In this document: piece after piece, positions 13,501-25,077 of the stretch
Numbering within the stretch: position 1 is the first letter of the stretch
Layout: each line of letters opens with the position of its first letter
Source of the DNA: Wuchereria bancrofti
Lineage: Eukaryota > Nematoda > Chromadorea > Rhabditida > Onchocercidae
Assembly: GCA_005281725.1 (NCBI GenBank)
Contig: SSBO01000012.1
Coordinates: forward strand, 12,015,851-12,079,850
Direction: 5' to 3'
Length of the DNA stretch: 64,000 nucleotides
Notes under the pieces: generated by a model
What the model saw: only the letters and a program-made list of their open reading frames with translations
The model's database searches: none
Told to the model about the DNA's origin: nothing
Made by a program: the position numbers and the translations under genes

Positions 13501-16500
13501 CTATGAGCCAATCCAAAGTATTCAGCAAATACTCCGAATGTTTTTGGCACTTCTAAGAAAAACTTCGCTTAACCTACTATTTCTCGAAGCTCCTTGCCGA
13601 ACCATACTTTTAATTTATACAAACTATCCTAAAAGACTTCCTTTCGAAGTTGACCAAGACATCAAAATTACTTTTCTTTATCGAAAAAAGAAGAGAAGGA
13701 ACGTTTATAAAAAAGATAAGTCACGTCATCAGAGGACCACTGAAGCTACTTTTTTCCATTCAGAACTAAAAAAAATATTCTATCAAGGCAAGTAGAAGCA
13801 AAAATTCAATTATTTCCCTATTTTAAAAATAAAAATAAAGGCAAAAAAGGAAGGGAGAGAAACCCTGAAANTAAGTCACGTCATCAGAGGACCACTGAAG
13901 CTACTTTTTTCCATTCAGAACTAAAAAAAATATTCTATCAAGGCAAGTAGAAGCAAAAATTCAATTATTTCCCTATTTTAAAAATAAAAATAAAGGCAAA
14001 AAAGGAAGGGAGAGAAACCCTGAAATTATGAGCATAGTTTTTTTTTTTCACATTATTGAGTTCTTCGTACCCACTGGATTGGGATGGTAGGTTAATGTCA
14101 AAAACATATTTTGTTTTGATTTGCCTCATGGAAGGCATACATTAAACTACAAATTATTTTTGCAGATCAGATATCTTCAAAAGATAAATTTCAAGTGCTG
14201 CACACTTAATAGAAGCTGTCAAATTTTTCAAGTTTTCAGAATTATGAAATATCACAAGAAAAACCTAAATGAAGTTTCTTAAATTTCAACATAACAGTTC
14301 TATGCTTCTTTCCTTTCAACACAGAACCAGCCATTTGACGAAAATAGAAAAGACTACATTACGATGGAAGATTTTTTTTCTCTGAAGAGGAAAATTAATC
14401 AGCTTAAGGAAGCGACTGAAAGGCTCACTGTCACACCCTTTCTAAAGGAACCAGCTGTTTCCCGAAGTGAAAAATCGGAAAAGAATGAAAAAGACCGGTA
14501 CAGTTAGGAATAAACTCTTCAACAACCTTTCCTTCCATCAACACTTCTGCAAAAAATAAATGTATCACAACCACTCATCCACTTCGAATAGACAAGTTGG
14601 TGCATATGCATATATGGAATCAGACGACATGACAAAGTATAAACTAACAATTCCTAAACCATGAACCAACAACAATTACGACATGCACAGAATGGAACTT
14701 TCTACAATAAACTCTCAACTACCATACAACGCAAAAGAATCAAAAGCGAAAAAAGTGCTGGAAGGCAAAAAAATATTAAGAGTATGATAACATAAATATA
14801 TTGCGTAAAAGTATGGCAATATCGTCGTCTTGTGACCTATTTCTTCAAATCATTATTGAGGCGGAAACGGCAAAATGTGAATGATTAAACTGTTTTCGCC
14901 CTTCTTAACTCTCTCCCTAATAAAATAGCCAAATTTTAAAGTGAAATGTTTGAGAGAGGAAGCAACTAAAAATATGAATAAGATAAGTAGACTACTCATG
15001 AGTTGCTCATCTCTCACATTTGGTCATATACAATTTGTTCGCAACACATTAGGATAGTGAAACAACATAAAAATGTAATATGAATCATATTTATATGATG
15101 AAAAAGTCACCACACAACTCTCCCACACCTTTCTTTCTTCAATATTCTAGAAATCAATCCAAAAAAAGCACAACTAGTCGATCGCATCGGTAATAGAACT
15201 AGCATATCTATTATAAGAGATACAAAAAAAATAGAAGATGGATAATAAATAGACAATTTCCAGCATAAATAGAAAAATAATATGGTAAGATCAATTTTTA
15301 TGTATCTTTCTATACAAATCACTATGGTATTTTGAAAGATATAGGTAACGTAATTGGAAGACAGAAAGATAAAAAATTTGAAACAAAATAGCAGAAATAA
15401 TATGCCATGCATATGACCACTTGTAAAATATGGCAAAAATGCATTTTATTATAATTTAATGTCCTCGTATAAGGCAACTTCCCATCTTCGCTTACCGCTT
15501 AAACATTTTTCAAACGACTGAAAACTAACCACAAGATTTGTATACTTTAACAACTCATTTAGCACTTCCATACACTTAGAAGTCTTTCAAAATCGAAACC
15601 TGATAGAAAAGATTCATCTTTCTGCAACAGATGAATAGCTTTGCCTTGTAGGAATCCAAAAAGTCAACTGAAGCCAATTTTCAAATGAGGAAGTTGTTTT
15701 ACTGAGATCGGCAAAAAGTCTTTATTCCTCTTTCAAACCTTTATTTCTTTATCCAATTTATTTCAAAGTTAATGCCTATAATGTTCCTTCCAATTCAAGT
15801 TTTCAATAGATCTCTGTAAATGTGAGTATGTTAAACGACTGCTGTTTACTCAGTACATTAACCCACTGCTACCTTTATTCTGCGACTAAATTTTAGGCCG
15901 ATTTATCCTTCCAATAAGAACATTTAATCAATAGTTTTAATAATATAACATTTAATCTGCAATAACAACTGGAACTGAATTAAATGACTATGCTGAAATC
16001 ATTATCTGCAAATTTAGCAAGATAAGTATAATTAAATTGTAAAAAGTCGATCATTTATTTAAGAAAGGCCTAAAAACTAAGCGTCACTCCGAAATTAAAA
16101 TTCATCCATTTCCTAATTAAACAAATAAATCAAAGGACCTAAAGGAACTAAAAGAAATAATCTCGAAGTACAGATGGTCAATCTAGAAAATCATAAGTCA
16201 TACGTTCCTTGTCTTAGACCTAAATCAACAAATGACGAACAAATGTAAAACGAACAAATGTACAAAGAGATTATTTCCTAATAATATATCCGTACAGTAA
16301 CTAGGAGAGATAAAAAAAATGATTGGAAATAAGAAGCGTACACCAATAGCGAAGTTAAAATATTAAAGAAAAATGGATCTGACATAAAATATTGCAAGGA
16401 AAGACTGATGGGACGTTAAACAGTGCTGCAGTCGTGTGTATTCGCCAATTCATCCAAAATCAGAAATCATATATATGGAAGAAGATATATGATGGCATGA

Positions 16501-19500
16501 ACGGAAAAGATTGGATGGGATGTGATTGTGACCGTGCTCAGAACTTTGTCTCCGGTGCACTCACCATATCCGTACTGTCAACTGTGATGAATTACACCCA
16601 TCTTTCTTCCATTTGTATATCAAATAAAATGACAGCAGTTACCCATTGTAAAAAATCGGACTTAGTTCAATAATGATCAAAGATAAATATGATTGCTCTT
16701 TTTCAACAGTTTTTTGATAAATTTTACAGTAAGCTGAATTAAAAGAAGTAATGGACGGTATAGCAAAAACTCAGGATATCATCTCAGAAATTCCCGACAT
16801 AAGGATTGTGGTTTCTTCACCTCAGAATTATTTCACGTCCAAAATCCAAGCACTGTATTTTTAGCAGATGATGTAGCAAGTATGTTAGTATGTTCATCAT
16901 TTCGCTGCATCTCCTTTTTATCTATCCTCTTTTAAAAAACTTCCGTAAGCAGCATTAACTTGGGAGAGATTTTTCAAAAATTTGAACAACCCAAATATTA
17001 TTTAATTAGATGACAAAAACAAAACAAATAAAACCGCCAATTCTTTTTTGATAACCACAATTCGATTCAGATTTAAGATCAACGTAATTCATTTTAGCAA
17101 AAGTGTTAAACCAAACCAGCAACACTTCACATTTTCCCTTCGCCCGTCTATAGGAACTTAAAGCTAAAGAATTTATATCACAACAATAACTGTTGCGAAA
17201 ATCCGTCATTCAAAGAAAAGAAAGATAGAAACAATAAAACATCTGCCTTGCAAAGTCCAACAGTCACAATATGCCAGTATTTTGCACTTTACAAAGCCCC
17301 TATGATAAGCTGACATCAGTGGTATTTTAACCATGGCAGTTTCACCATAATTCATTTTACTTGCCTAAAAAGGCTTACAAATAACGATTCGAGAACATTT
17401 CTCTAAAAACTAAAGCTACTAAAAATGCTCAGCCGGAGTAATAAACAACTTTTAACAACATGATATGATATTCTGATGGTAAATTCTTAAAATATTTAAC
17501 AAGCTTATCAGCAAATCCTCCACATACCAACTACCTGAGATTTACAAGAAGAAACTTCCTGCACTTGACTCGTTTCCTTTGCACATGTCAAGTTGCTTAC
17601 TTCCTAACAGGTTGTTCAAGTTATTTTGTTCCTTAAAATCCGAAGAATTAACAGCATAGAATTTGTCTCAGAAAAAAAATCTCCTGAAATTCATCTTTCT
17701 AATCCCTTTCCATCTGTTATAAATTAAAAAAAAATTCAGGAAAAAATCAATGAAACTTTCCTAAATGGTTTTCGAAAAACAAAACCCTTATCCAAAGTCC
17801 CAAGTACCAAATATATCAATAAAATTGTATTAATCCATAATACTAAATTTCGTTTTAATTGAACATTAGAAATGTAAAACTGTTTCAAATTATACATCAT
17901 GTAAGCAATCATTATTTCATCACTCATCTTCCCATTATACTTGAGCTTATCTGCTTGTCCCTACATTTTTATCTGTTAACAAAGAGTATATACATTGTTT
18001 AATATGTTAAAAATTACTCCTTTGTTCCAAATCAAATTTGCTTGCAATGTCGAAATATTGTAAGGTCTTTTAAGCTGATAGTCATCCTTTGGCAAGCTAC
18101 AATATTAAAACCCATCTCTTACTATATAAAGAGTAAAGATCATTTGATAGCTCCTTACTTAATAATCATGCTCTTGTTGCAAGTCAGTGCCCACTATATA
18201 AGGATTTAAATCCTTTGTCTCAATCAGTTCTAACAGTTCTTTCCTTACCAGTAAGCTACGATTCGGCTGCTCTCCCTCTCCCACAATTCAATTCATTTCA
18301 CCATCAATATATTCGTCCATCCATTTTCATCATCTCATTCATAGATATTCTGAGAAATTATCAGTATTGTTGCTATAGATTAATACCTACATATTGTGGG
18401 TGTTAACCAAATAAAATCGTTAAAACAAATCTTTCTCATTCAACGTATTCATCTACACCAACTACAATAACAAACAAGGAAGAACTTTGAGCATACGGAA
18501 GTTATATTCAGACTGAACCCCAACTTTCACAACACTGATTAAACCAATAACATTTTTGGAATAAATTACCATTTTCGTTATTTCTCTCACAAGAGTATTG
18601 CCTCCTCCTCATATTAGTGCATTAAGGATTGCAAAAAATTAATAAAATATCCTCCACTGTAACAGAATTTCATCGATCCTCAGTAATAGTTTCCCAATAA
18701 TACTGATTATTTAACTTAAGGATGAATCAAATCACTTCTACTACCATCGTGGAACAAGTTACCCTAAATATGGTTCCTAAATAAGTCATTCTAACAGACA
18801 GATTTCTTCAAATAAATTTTCTCTCAAGGAAAAAAATTCCAGATATTCAATATAATACCAATGAAAAAACGTTTTTTNNNNNNNNCAAATCACTTCTACT
18901 ACCATCGTGGAACAAGTTACCCTAAATATGGTTCCTAAATAAGTCATTCTAACAGACAGATTTCTTCAAATAAATTTTCTCTCAAGGAAAAAAATTCCAG
19001 ATATTCAATATAATACCAATGAAAAAACGTTTTTTTTATTGCGTGAAACAAAAAACTTTAACTTTTTCAAGCAGTAAAACCTCATTTTTACCAATAAATT
19101 TATTTTTAGCTCTCAGTAATAGCTTATTTTATACTAGTTTCAATAAAAATTTATCTCTGTTGTTCAAATCAAACTTAATACATGATTTAGTCAACAAATG
19201 GCTAGCTGAAAAACATCAAAAACCAAAGTAAACACCTGTTCGAATTTCATTTTCAGTGTTAAACCTCAACGCTCTCTCAAAAACTTGCATTCACCTTTTC
19301 CTTTCGCCCCTTTTCCCGAATCTTCGTCCGACCAGGTAAACTATTAACGAAATTCTATAAGCAAATGCAATAGGAATTCGCTATGTTTTAGTCATGAATC
19401 TCACATTTTCGTTATTGCATCATTAAATCAGCTAAGATGTATCAGATAAAGAAAGGAAGATTACTCCAATGTTATTTAGACACATTTCTAGCGAATTGAT

Positions 19501-22500
19501 GAAATATTTTCAATAATAATATCAAATTCTATTACGATTTCTAAACAACCAGCAGGAACGATAAAAACCAAAACAAAACATCTCGTTCATTTCATGCAAA
19601 AAGGGTGTACCATGACACGCTTTTCTGTTACTATACAACTTTCTAGTAGTGCTTAAAGATTGGTTATTTATTCATCTCTCGCCACCGCCAAAAACTATTC
19701 CTATAAACCATTTAAATAACATTTCTATCAAATGTTCAACCAGCTTTCGATATGGCGCTGACTGAACCTAAAATATCTTCATTCGATTAAATCTAAAAAA
19801 TAATGTAACAACCTATCCATCTTCCAACAAACTTTTGAGATTTTTTCTCCTTTACCAAGCAAAAGGAAAAGATTATTTTCTCAAAATATTTTGGAAAATT
19901 CTTCAAGTTTTAGAAAAGCAAGGAAAACAAACTCAACTTAGCAACCCCAATATGAATAACAATTTGCATTCGTGAAATAAACGAAAATAAATCTAAATTT
20001 CTGCACCGCAGAAAGCTCCGCCCTAAAAACTTCGCGAAACATCCGAGATCGCAACAAGCTTACTATCGCCCATAACACATCTTAAAATTTCATTTATTGG
20101 AAATTTTAAAATATGCCAGCATGTGCATTTTTGGTTGCCGAATTAAACTGCAACATTCAATAAGAAAATGAGAAGAGAGTTCCAAAGCATTATTAATAAA
20201 AAATTACTAACTGACAACTATAACTTTAAAAAATTATTGAAAAAAGCCAAATGATGAACAATTATCATAATTTACTAGCTTCACTGATTAAATTTTCTTG
20301 TTAAATAATATTTGAAAAACAATTATGATCTGAAAATTGATAAAAAACCTGAAAAGAGAAATCCATATTCCAGTATTCAGTCCCTAATTCTTCCACCTAA
20401 AAACCTACAACTCTTCGAGAGTTATCAAGAGTCTTCTATCTTCCCAATCAAATTTCCGTTTCCATATTCGCAGCATATTTATGATGAACTCCAAGAAATA
20501 AAATAAGGTAAAGATGTAAGTTCAAAGCAGAAGATAATCTTTTGGGGTGTTCGCATTTAATTTCTAAGTCAATAAAAATATTTCACTGAAACAAATTGCG
20601 TTCGAATTGTCCCTAAAACCCAAACAAAAACGAAATATTGGCTCAGATAACAATAGTATATATTAGTTTGCACTAATCCTTCAACCCTTCATAGCTACTT
20701 ATTTTCTAATGAACAGATGACCTGTCATGCTGTCCAATTTGTTGTACCAAATTTTATTACAGTACTACATTTTTAATACTACCTATTAAGTGCAAACATG
20801 TAAACTGCAAAAATTAATACACATCAGTTATAATAATGAAAAAGAAATAGTTTCATAGACAGAAAGTAGCAGATCAACGTAGGAACAAATGACTTAGTGT
20901 AATTATCAGCTACAGGCAATTAAAGCTGATAATTATGAATAGTAAATATTATTGCAGAAATCTATAAGACCATTACGAAAGTAAATTAAAGATATCTCAA
21001 ATCTCGATTAAAAATTCAAAAAGCAAGGAACCGTTCCTTACTCCTAAAGCTTGAAATTTGATTGCAGTCCAAAGAGTGGACAACAACAAAAACAGCCAAA
21101 GCTTTGACCTTAGGAAATGTCTATTACTTTGACTTTGGTAAAAAAGCCCGTACCTGCAACATTTTTTCTTTTGAAAACACTTTTGGAATAGAACCATTCA
21201 TATAAAGAATATAATAATTTCAGTGCTCGTCAACTCACTCGAATTAAGAGAAAATCATCATATTAAAGTTATCATCATATTACTATAACGAAATCATTGT
21301 ATTACTACAACCAGGACAATCGATACAAACAACTGTTACCAATCACAGCCATAATTTCATTCAAACCATACCTATTCACTATCACTACCTCGATTAAACC
21401 ATAATTTCGAAAAGTTTTAACAGAAATACTGGCATGTAGCATTATTCATTTCACTACACCCTAATAAAGAAGAACGATAAAGTCTAGGCAGAATTACTAC
21501 TTACTGTTACCACTGAAACACCATTCCAAAAGTTAAAGATAATTATCATTACTATTATCATACTAGAAGCAGTGATTCTACTAATGAAATTACCATAACT
21601 ACCATGCTCTCTACCACACGTAACAATAACGTAACAATTAACATACTAACATAATTAACATAAGTAGCATGGTCTTAATGGTACTTGATCTACCTTATAC
21701 TTATCATCTTATTAACGTAGCAATTAACATACTAACATTATATATAATGTTTTTTTTTAAACTATATATATTTTTAAAAATATATATAGTTTAAAAAATG
21801 TAACAGTGTTTTAAATCAACTGAATATTTCAATATTTTTTGAACTCTGCAGTCAAATTCACTACCTCCTAATTCGAATTTAAATTAAAAATACTAAATGA
21901 ATTCCTTTCACAAGGCGATGGCGTAGGAAAATCCAAAAAACAACAAACATTTCCGAATTTGTTTCGATTCTCATCTTGTCCCACCTTTCAAATTTCATCA
22001 GTTTAATAGTTTTTATCTAGAGAAAAAAAACTTTTTTTCCGCATTATTTTACCACGCTCCCAAATACTGCTAGAATTCGCATTATTAGGTATTTTACAGC
22101 AGAACCATCTTTACAGTAGAGAAATATTTGAAAAGGATTAATACTATAGAAACAATAAAGGTAATAGCAGCAAACTTACATTTACGCTCATTATAAGTTA
22201 TATCTCGTGATGACCTATAGGAGACAATAATAAAATAATACTAAATTAACAGACATAATAAAATAGTACTAAACTAACTGGAAGCTCCCAAATATTGACA
22301 GAATTCGTATTAATAAAAAAAATTTACAATCCATAAAAATTAATAACTCATATTGCTGTGAAACGACTGTGATGTTATTCAGCAACCAAATTGCACCAGA
22401 AAACTATTAAGAGAACCGAGTAAGTAATATCAATCAATATTTCTAACAAATCTATAAATTTCACTGAAAATCGAAAAAAAATTAGTATCCCATATGATAC

Positions 22501-25077
22501 AATCGTCAATATTCAAAGTGCTGAAAATTTATAGAAAGAGAAGACTTACGGATCGTCCGCTTCAATTACAGTAAGCGGTACATTTGTTGTAATCGATTCG
22601 GATGCAAACGGTTGTTGGACCACAACATTCGGATCAGGAAGTTCCTGGAATCGCTATCAATATATATGTTTTTATAATTCATAAATAAACGCAAAAGTAA
22701 ACAAAATGAAGCACAGCTTAATCTACTAGTAACAGAAGAATGTCCCATTCTGACAAATAAGGAATGATTATGATCGTAAGCATAACCAAAAATAATACGC
22801 CCATATATACAGAGTGACAGAATTTCAGTAAAGCTATCTGGCTTATGTATATCTATAATGTATATCTATAAGTGAATATCTATAATAGTCACGGCTCACG
22901 TTTCTTTAATCTTAAAAGAACTGAAAACAAAGTGATGGAGCCAAGCAGTCGTATATTCAAATAGCAAATTAATAAATTTCGAAAGGAAAGAAAGAACAAT
23001 TTAAAATAATAGAAACCGAGAGTGGTTCCAAATATGACGTGGTAGCGGATGACGTTCGGTAGAACTGGGGTGTGTGGGCAAGTGCCACTCCTGCAGCATT
23101 AAGGACGGGCGCCGACGCTGCAGTTTGTAGTGACAATAAATTTTTGTGATCCGAGACTTTTTCCTGAAAAAAGGGCATACACAAGGAAAGCTATGCTTAT
23201 TACTAACTAAAGGGTACAAAAATTAATAACTGTAACATACAGGAAGCAAATCAAATACACTAATCTTGCATGTTTAAACTGTTATGCACACTAAAACATA
23301 TTTCCAAATGCTGCTCGTAAATCGAAGAAAAAGTTGTTGTGTCCTTTAACTTTCTGAGATTAATTATGCAAACAATTTCAAAAAGCCGTCCACGTTAAAT
23401 ACTTATCGAAAACTCATAAATAATCGTATCCGGCACGATTAAGCCATCAGTGAATGAAGCACTTTACTGAATGACTAGACAGTTCTGATGGCTTTTTTCA
23501 TGATCAGAAGTAACAAATAATAAATACTTTAGTTTCAATGACAGTTGCATTATTGATCGCAGGGGAAGTACTAGCTGAAGATGGAGTACCGTGTATCGGA
23601 GTTACGGATGGAGGATCAATCGATGTAACAACGATTGTACTGGATTCTTTCCCCATATTCGATACGTCAATCGCTTGTGATATTGCTGAAAACACCAATA
23701 TAAATATTAACTAATTTAAAAAAATCGTTAACTAATTTAAGGAAAAAGGAAGAAAACCGCAAGATCGGCTTTGTTTGCAAACACGGTTTGCAATATGTTC
23801 AAAATAAGGATCTTTACTTATAACTAATTCCAATTTTTCAGTTTCTAACTGGGAAGTAAAAAAGCTACACTCAACATTCGAAAATCAAATGAATTTGTAT
23901 CTGAGTAGTAGAATAAAATCAGGACCTGTTCCATTCATATCAGTTCCTGAAATCAAGTGCGGTTCATTTGCCGTATTATTCATTGTATCTGTTTGGCCAT
24001 GGGAAATGAAATTCCGACATCCGACCGGATTTTCCACAATATTGACTGCTATAAAAATACCTGAACACGTTAGGTTGTCCAAGAAGCAGTCTAGTCTTCT
24101 TGCGTCAGGCTTCAAATGCACATTGTAACAATGCGTTTCAACTCGGAAATTACTCACATTTTCTCTACAGTAGAAAGTAGAATAATTGAATGATTGTCAG
24201 TGAAAATGAAAGCGGCACATCAAAATTAAAATTAAATTACTCCGATTTACACCCATGAGTTGTTTTATGCATTGTTTACACAGTGCTATAGGAATAAAAA
24301 TATTCTAAAAGTGGCCGGGAAAAGGTAGAACTGAATATACCTCTCATTATGGGTACAGCCGAAAAGTTTCAAGATATTTATTTCTCGAACCTTCACTCAA
24401 TAACCTTCAAACAAAAATGAAAACTGCATTTCCCAAAAAATCCTGTCCCCGTAATTCCCTTTTCAAACTTCTACAACACTGAAATATGATTTTATCGTAT
24501 TGATAAACTGAAATGATAAACTGAAAAAAAAAATGAAATTAATACAAATGAAAGGTCACAATAACTTACGTAACGAATGTTTTTCTGATTTTTCCGTAAA
24601 ATCGATAATTGCACCAGTTTCCAATGTTTTGTCTTTATAATCCCAACATTTCCAACGTCCACGAGTGAAAGTCCCTGGAACAGGGACAACCTGCAAACAA
24701 ATACACACTCTAATATATATGTCACGCCGCAAGTTTATCATAGAAGTAAATTTGACTTGAAACCAGATTTAACAATACAAGCATATCCAGTATTGCCCAC
24801 TAGAGAGATGAGGAGATAAGGTTCTAGAATTACTCGGAGGTCATTTCTTAGCAAATCAAATTTATAATCGTCATACCTAGTAATTTCGTATGCTAATCCG
24901 ACTAAGTTCCTCGAAATAACAAAACGATGTCGTTTGATAAAAGCTGCATAGTACTTCAAAAAAGCTGAATGACCTTATTCAAAAGGTGAGAACAACCTGA
25001 AATTGCCGTTCTTTTGGTTTTGCAGCTGCCATCTCACTTGTTGCTTGTTCGTCGCTGTCTGTTGTGGTTACACCCAT
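4561..25077 (-). CDS. TSC22-domain family protein, long (bunched/TSC22D-like) isoform
   Basis: Eleven coding exons in transcript order: 25077-24997, 24690-24570, 24045-23926, 23685-23528, 23163-23017, 22644-22550, 10690-10241, 7163-7094, 6394-6311, 6175-6002, 4770-4561. They total 1,710 bases (569 residues plus TAA) and the phase matches at every junction. The TSC box reads DNKIEQAMDLVKTHLTFAV (about residues 407-425) and continues into a leucine zipper, followed by a glutamine-rich stretch (about 470-483). Near the N-terminus RGRWKCWDY (37-45) resembles the conserved motif of long TSC22D1/2/4 and Drosophila bunched isoforms. The middle is Ser/Thr/Pro-rich. Family members dimerise through the zipper and regulate growth and transcription. 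The start is the first ATG after a TTTCAG acceptor (transcript from 25,124), which could be a spliced-leader site; an in-frame TGA lies between. The donor after 23,926 (GTCCTG) is weak. The TSC-box assignment is firm; the N-terminal exons are less certain. Confidence 0.88.
6002..7163 (-). other. TSC box and leucine zipper exons
   Basis: Three exons encode the family-defining part. Exon 7163-7094 ends in KIEQAM, exon 6394-6311 carries DLVKTHLTFAVREEVEIL, and exon 6175-6002 opens with VAQLESQNQILKQFAPVEVV and then runs into glutamines. The introns are in phase 0 between these exons. The sequence matches the TSC22/DIP/bun family closely, including the AVREEVE core. Confidence 0.93.
6849..10139. 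repeat. Contig-join duplication (1,645 bp twice around one N)
   Basis: Bases 6,849-8,493 recur as 8,495-10,139 (offset 1,646), with one N at 8,494. Every stretch I compared is identical, including intronic homopolymers. The copy carries a second version of the 70-bp TSC22 exon at 8,740-8,809. Using both exons would shift the frame (70 is not a multiple of three), so only one can be in the mRNA. An unmerged assembly overlap is the simplest reading. Confidence 0.85.
11576..11615. repeat. Perfect 18-bp-arm hairpin with TTAC loop
   Basis: TGACATGATACCTACTGT pairs perfectly with 11,598-11,615 across a four-base TTAC loop. It is directly followed by a purine-only tract. No known microRNA sequence is recognised and the loop is short for a microRNA precursor. 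Confidence 0.85.
11616..11684 (+). repeat. Purine-rich GA/GAAA tract
   Basis: About 70 bases made almost wholly of G and A with runs of GAGAGA. It is a simple-sequence tract next to the hairpin. It produces a spurious Arg/Lys/Glu-rich reading frame. Confidence 0.8.
13717..14025. repeat. Contig-join duplication (154 bp twice around one N)
   Basis: Bases 13,717-13,870 recur as 13,872-14,025 with N at 13,871. The pattern is the same as at the other joins. Confidence 0.85.
14325..14497 (+). other. Unassigned exon-like open segment, charged and possibly coiled-coil
   Basis: A plus-strand open segment follows a pyrimidine-rich acceptor (TTTCAACACAG). It runs 57 codons plus two bases to a possible donor (CG/GTACAG), or reads on to TAG three codons later. 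It contains DFFSLKRKINQLKEATERL and a Lys/Glu/Ser-rich tail. Its composition looks like protein, not like translated AT-rich intron. I do not recognise a family and see no partner exon. It may be an exon of a nested gene or a transposon remnant, or an open stretch by chance. Confidence 0.3.
17805..18196 (-). repeat. Dispersed repeat, copy B (inverted relative to 1-390)
   Basis: It matches the reverse complement of 1-390 at about 97%. The shared part ends at TACCAA (17,805-17,810). It sits inside the large TSC22 intron, so it is interspersed, not a segmental copy of a gene. Confidence 0.75.
18197..18475 (+). other. Possible continuation of the element, LTR-like features
   Basis: Next to copy B lies TATATAAGG (TATA-like, 18,196-18,204). 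AATAAA follows at about 18,410, and then a segment ending ACAATAACA. Together with TGTTAACAAAG at 17,976, this could be a solo LTR of about 500 bases (TG...CA). No target-site duplication was found, and copy A is cut off before this part, so it cannot be compared. Speculative. Confidence 0.25.
18728..19035. repeat. Contig-join duplication (150 bp twice around eight Ns)
   Basis: Bases 18,728-18,877 recur as 18,886-19,035, separated by Ns at 18,878-18,885. The reading frame that starts at 19,019 lies at this join and has no recognisable product. Confidence 0.85.
21753..21798. repeat. 46-bp perfect palindrome
   Basis: The arms 21,753-21,775 and 21,776-21,798 are exact reverse complements with no spacer (core CTATATATATTTTT and its complement). 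Nearby, AATTAACATACTAACAT occurs twice, near 21,637 and 21,722. It is an AT-rich cruciform-capable site of no known role. Confidence 0.85.

Larger units (their letters stand above)
10691..22549 (-). other. 11.9-kb intron of the TSC22-family gene
   Basis: It lies between coding exons 22644-22550 and 10690-10241. It contains two contig joins, copy B of the dispersed repeat, a 46-bp palindrome, an 18-bp-arm hairpin and one plus-strand exon-like ORF. Segments near 10,900-11,340 and 19,990-20,080 are richer in GC and CpG than their surroundings. These could hold promoters for shorter isoforms, as other TSC22D genes have, but I found no convincing alternative first exon. Confidence 0.6.

Noticed and set aside
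13463..13795. 110-codon plus-strand open frame
   Set aside because: No family recognised. Low-complexity Phe/Leu/Lys-rich content; it runs into an assembly overlap.
19252..19336. Plus-strand segment between TTTTCAG and CAG/GTAAAC
   Set aside because: Splice-like ends, but short, pyrimidine-rich, no neighbouring exons and no conserved motif.
23441..23494. Hairpin with 10-bp arms in a TSC22 intron
   Set aside because: The arms are short with a 34-base loop, which is likely to occur by chance in AT-rich DNA of this length.
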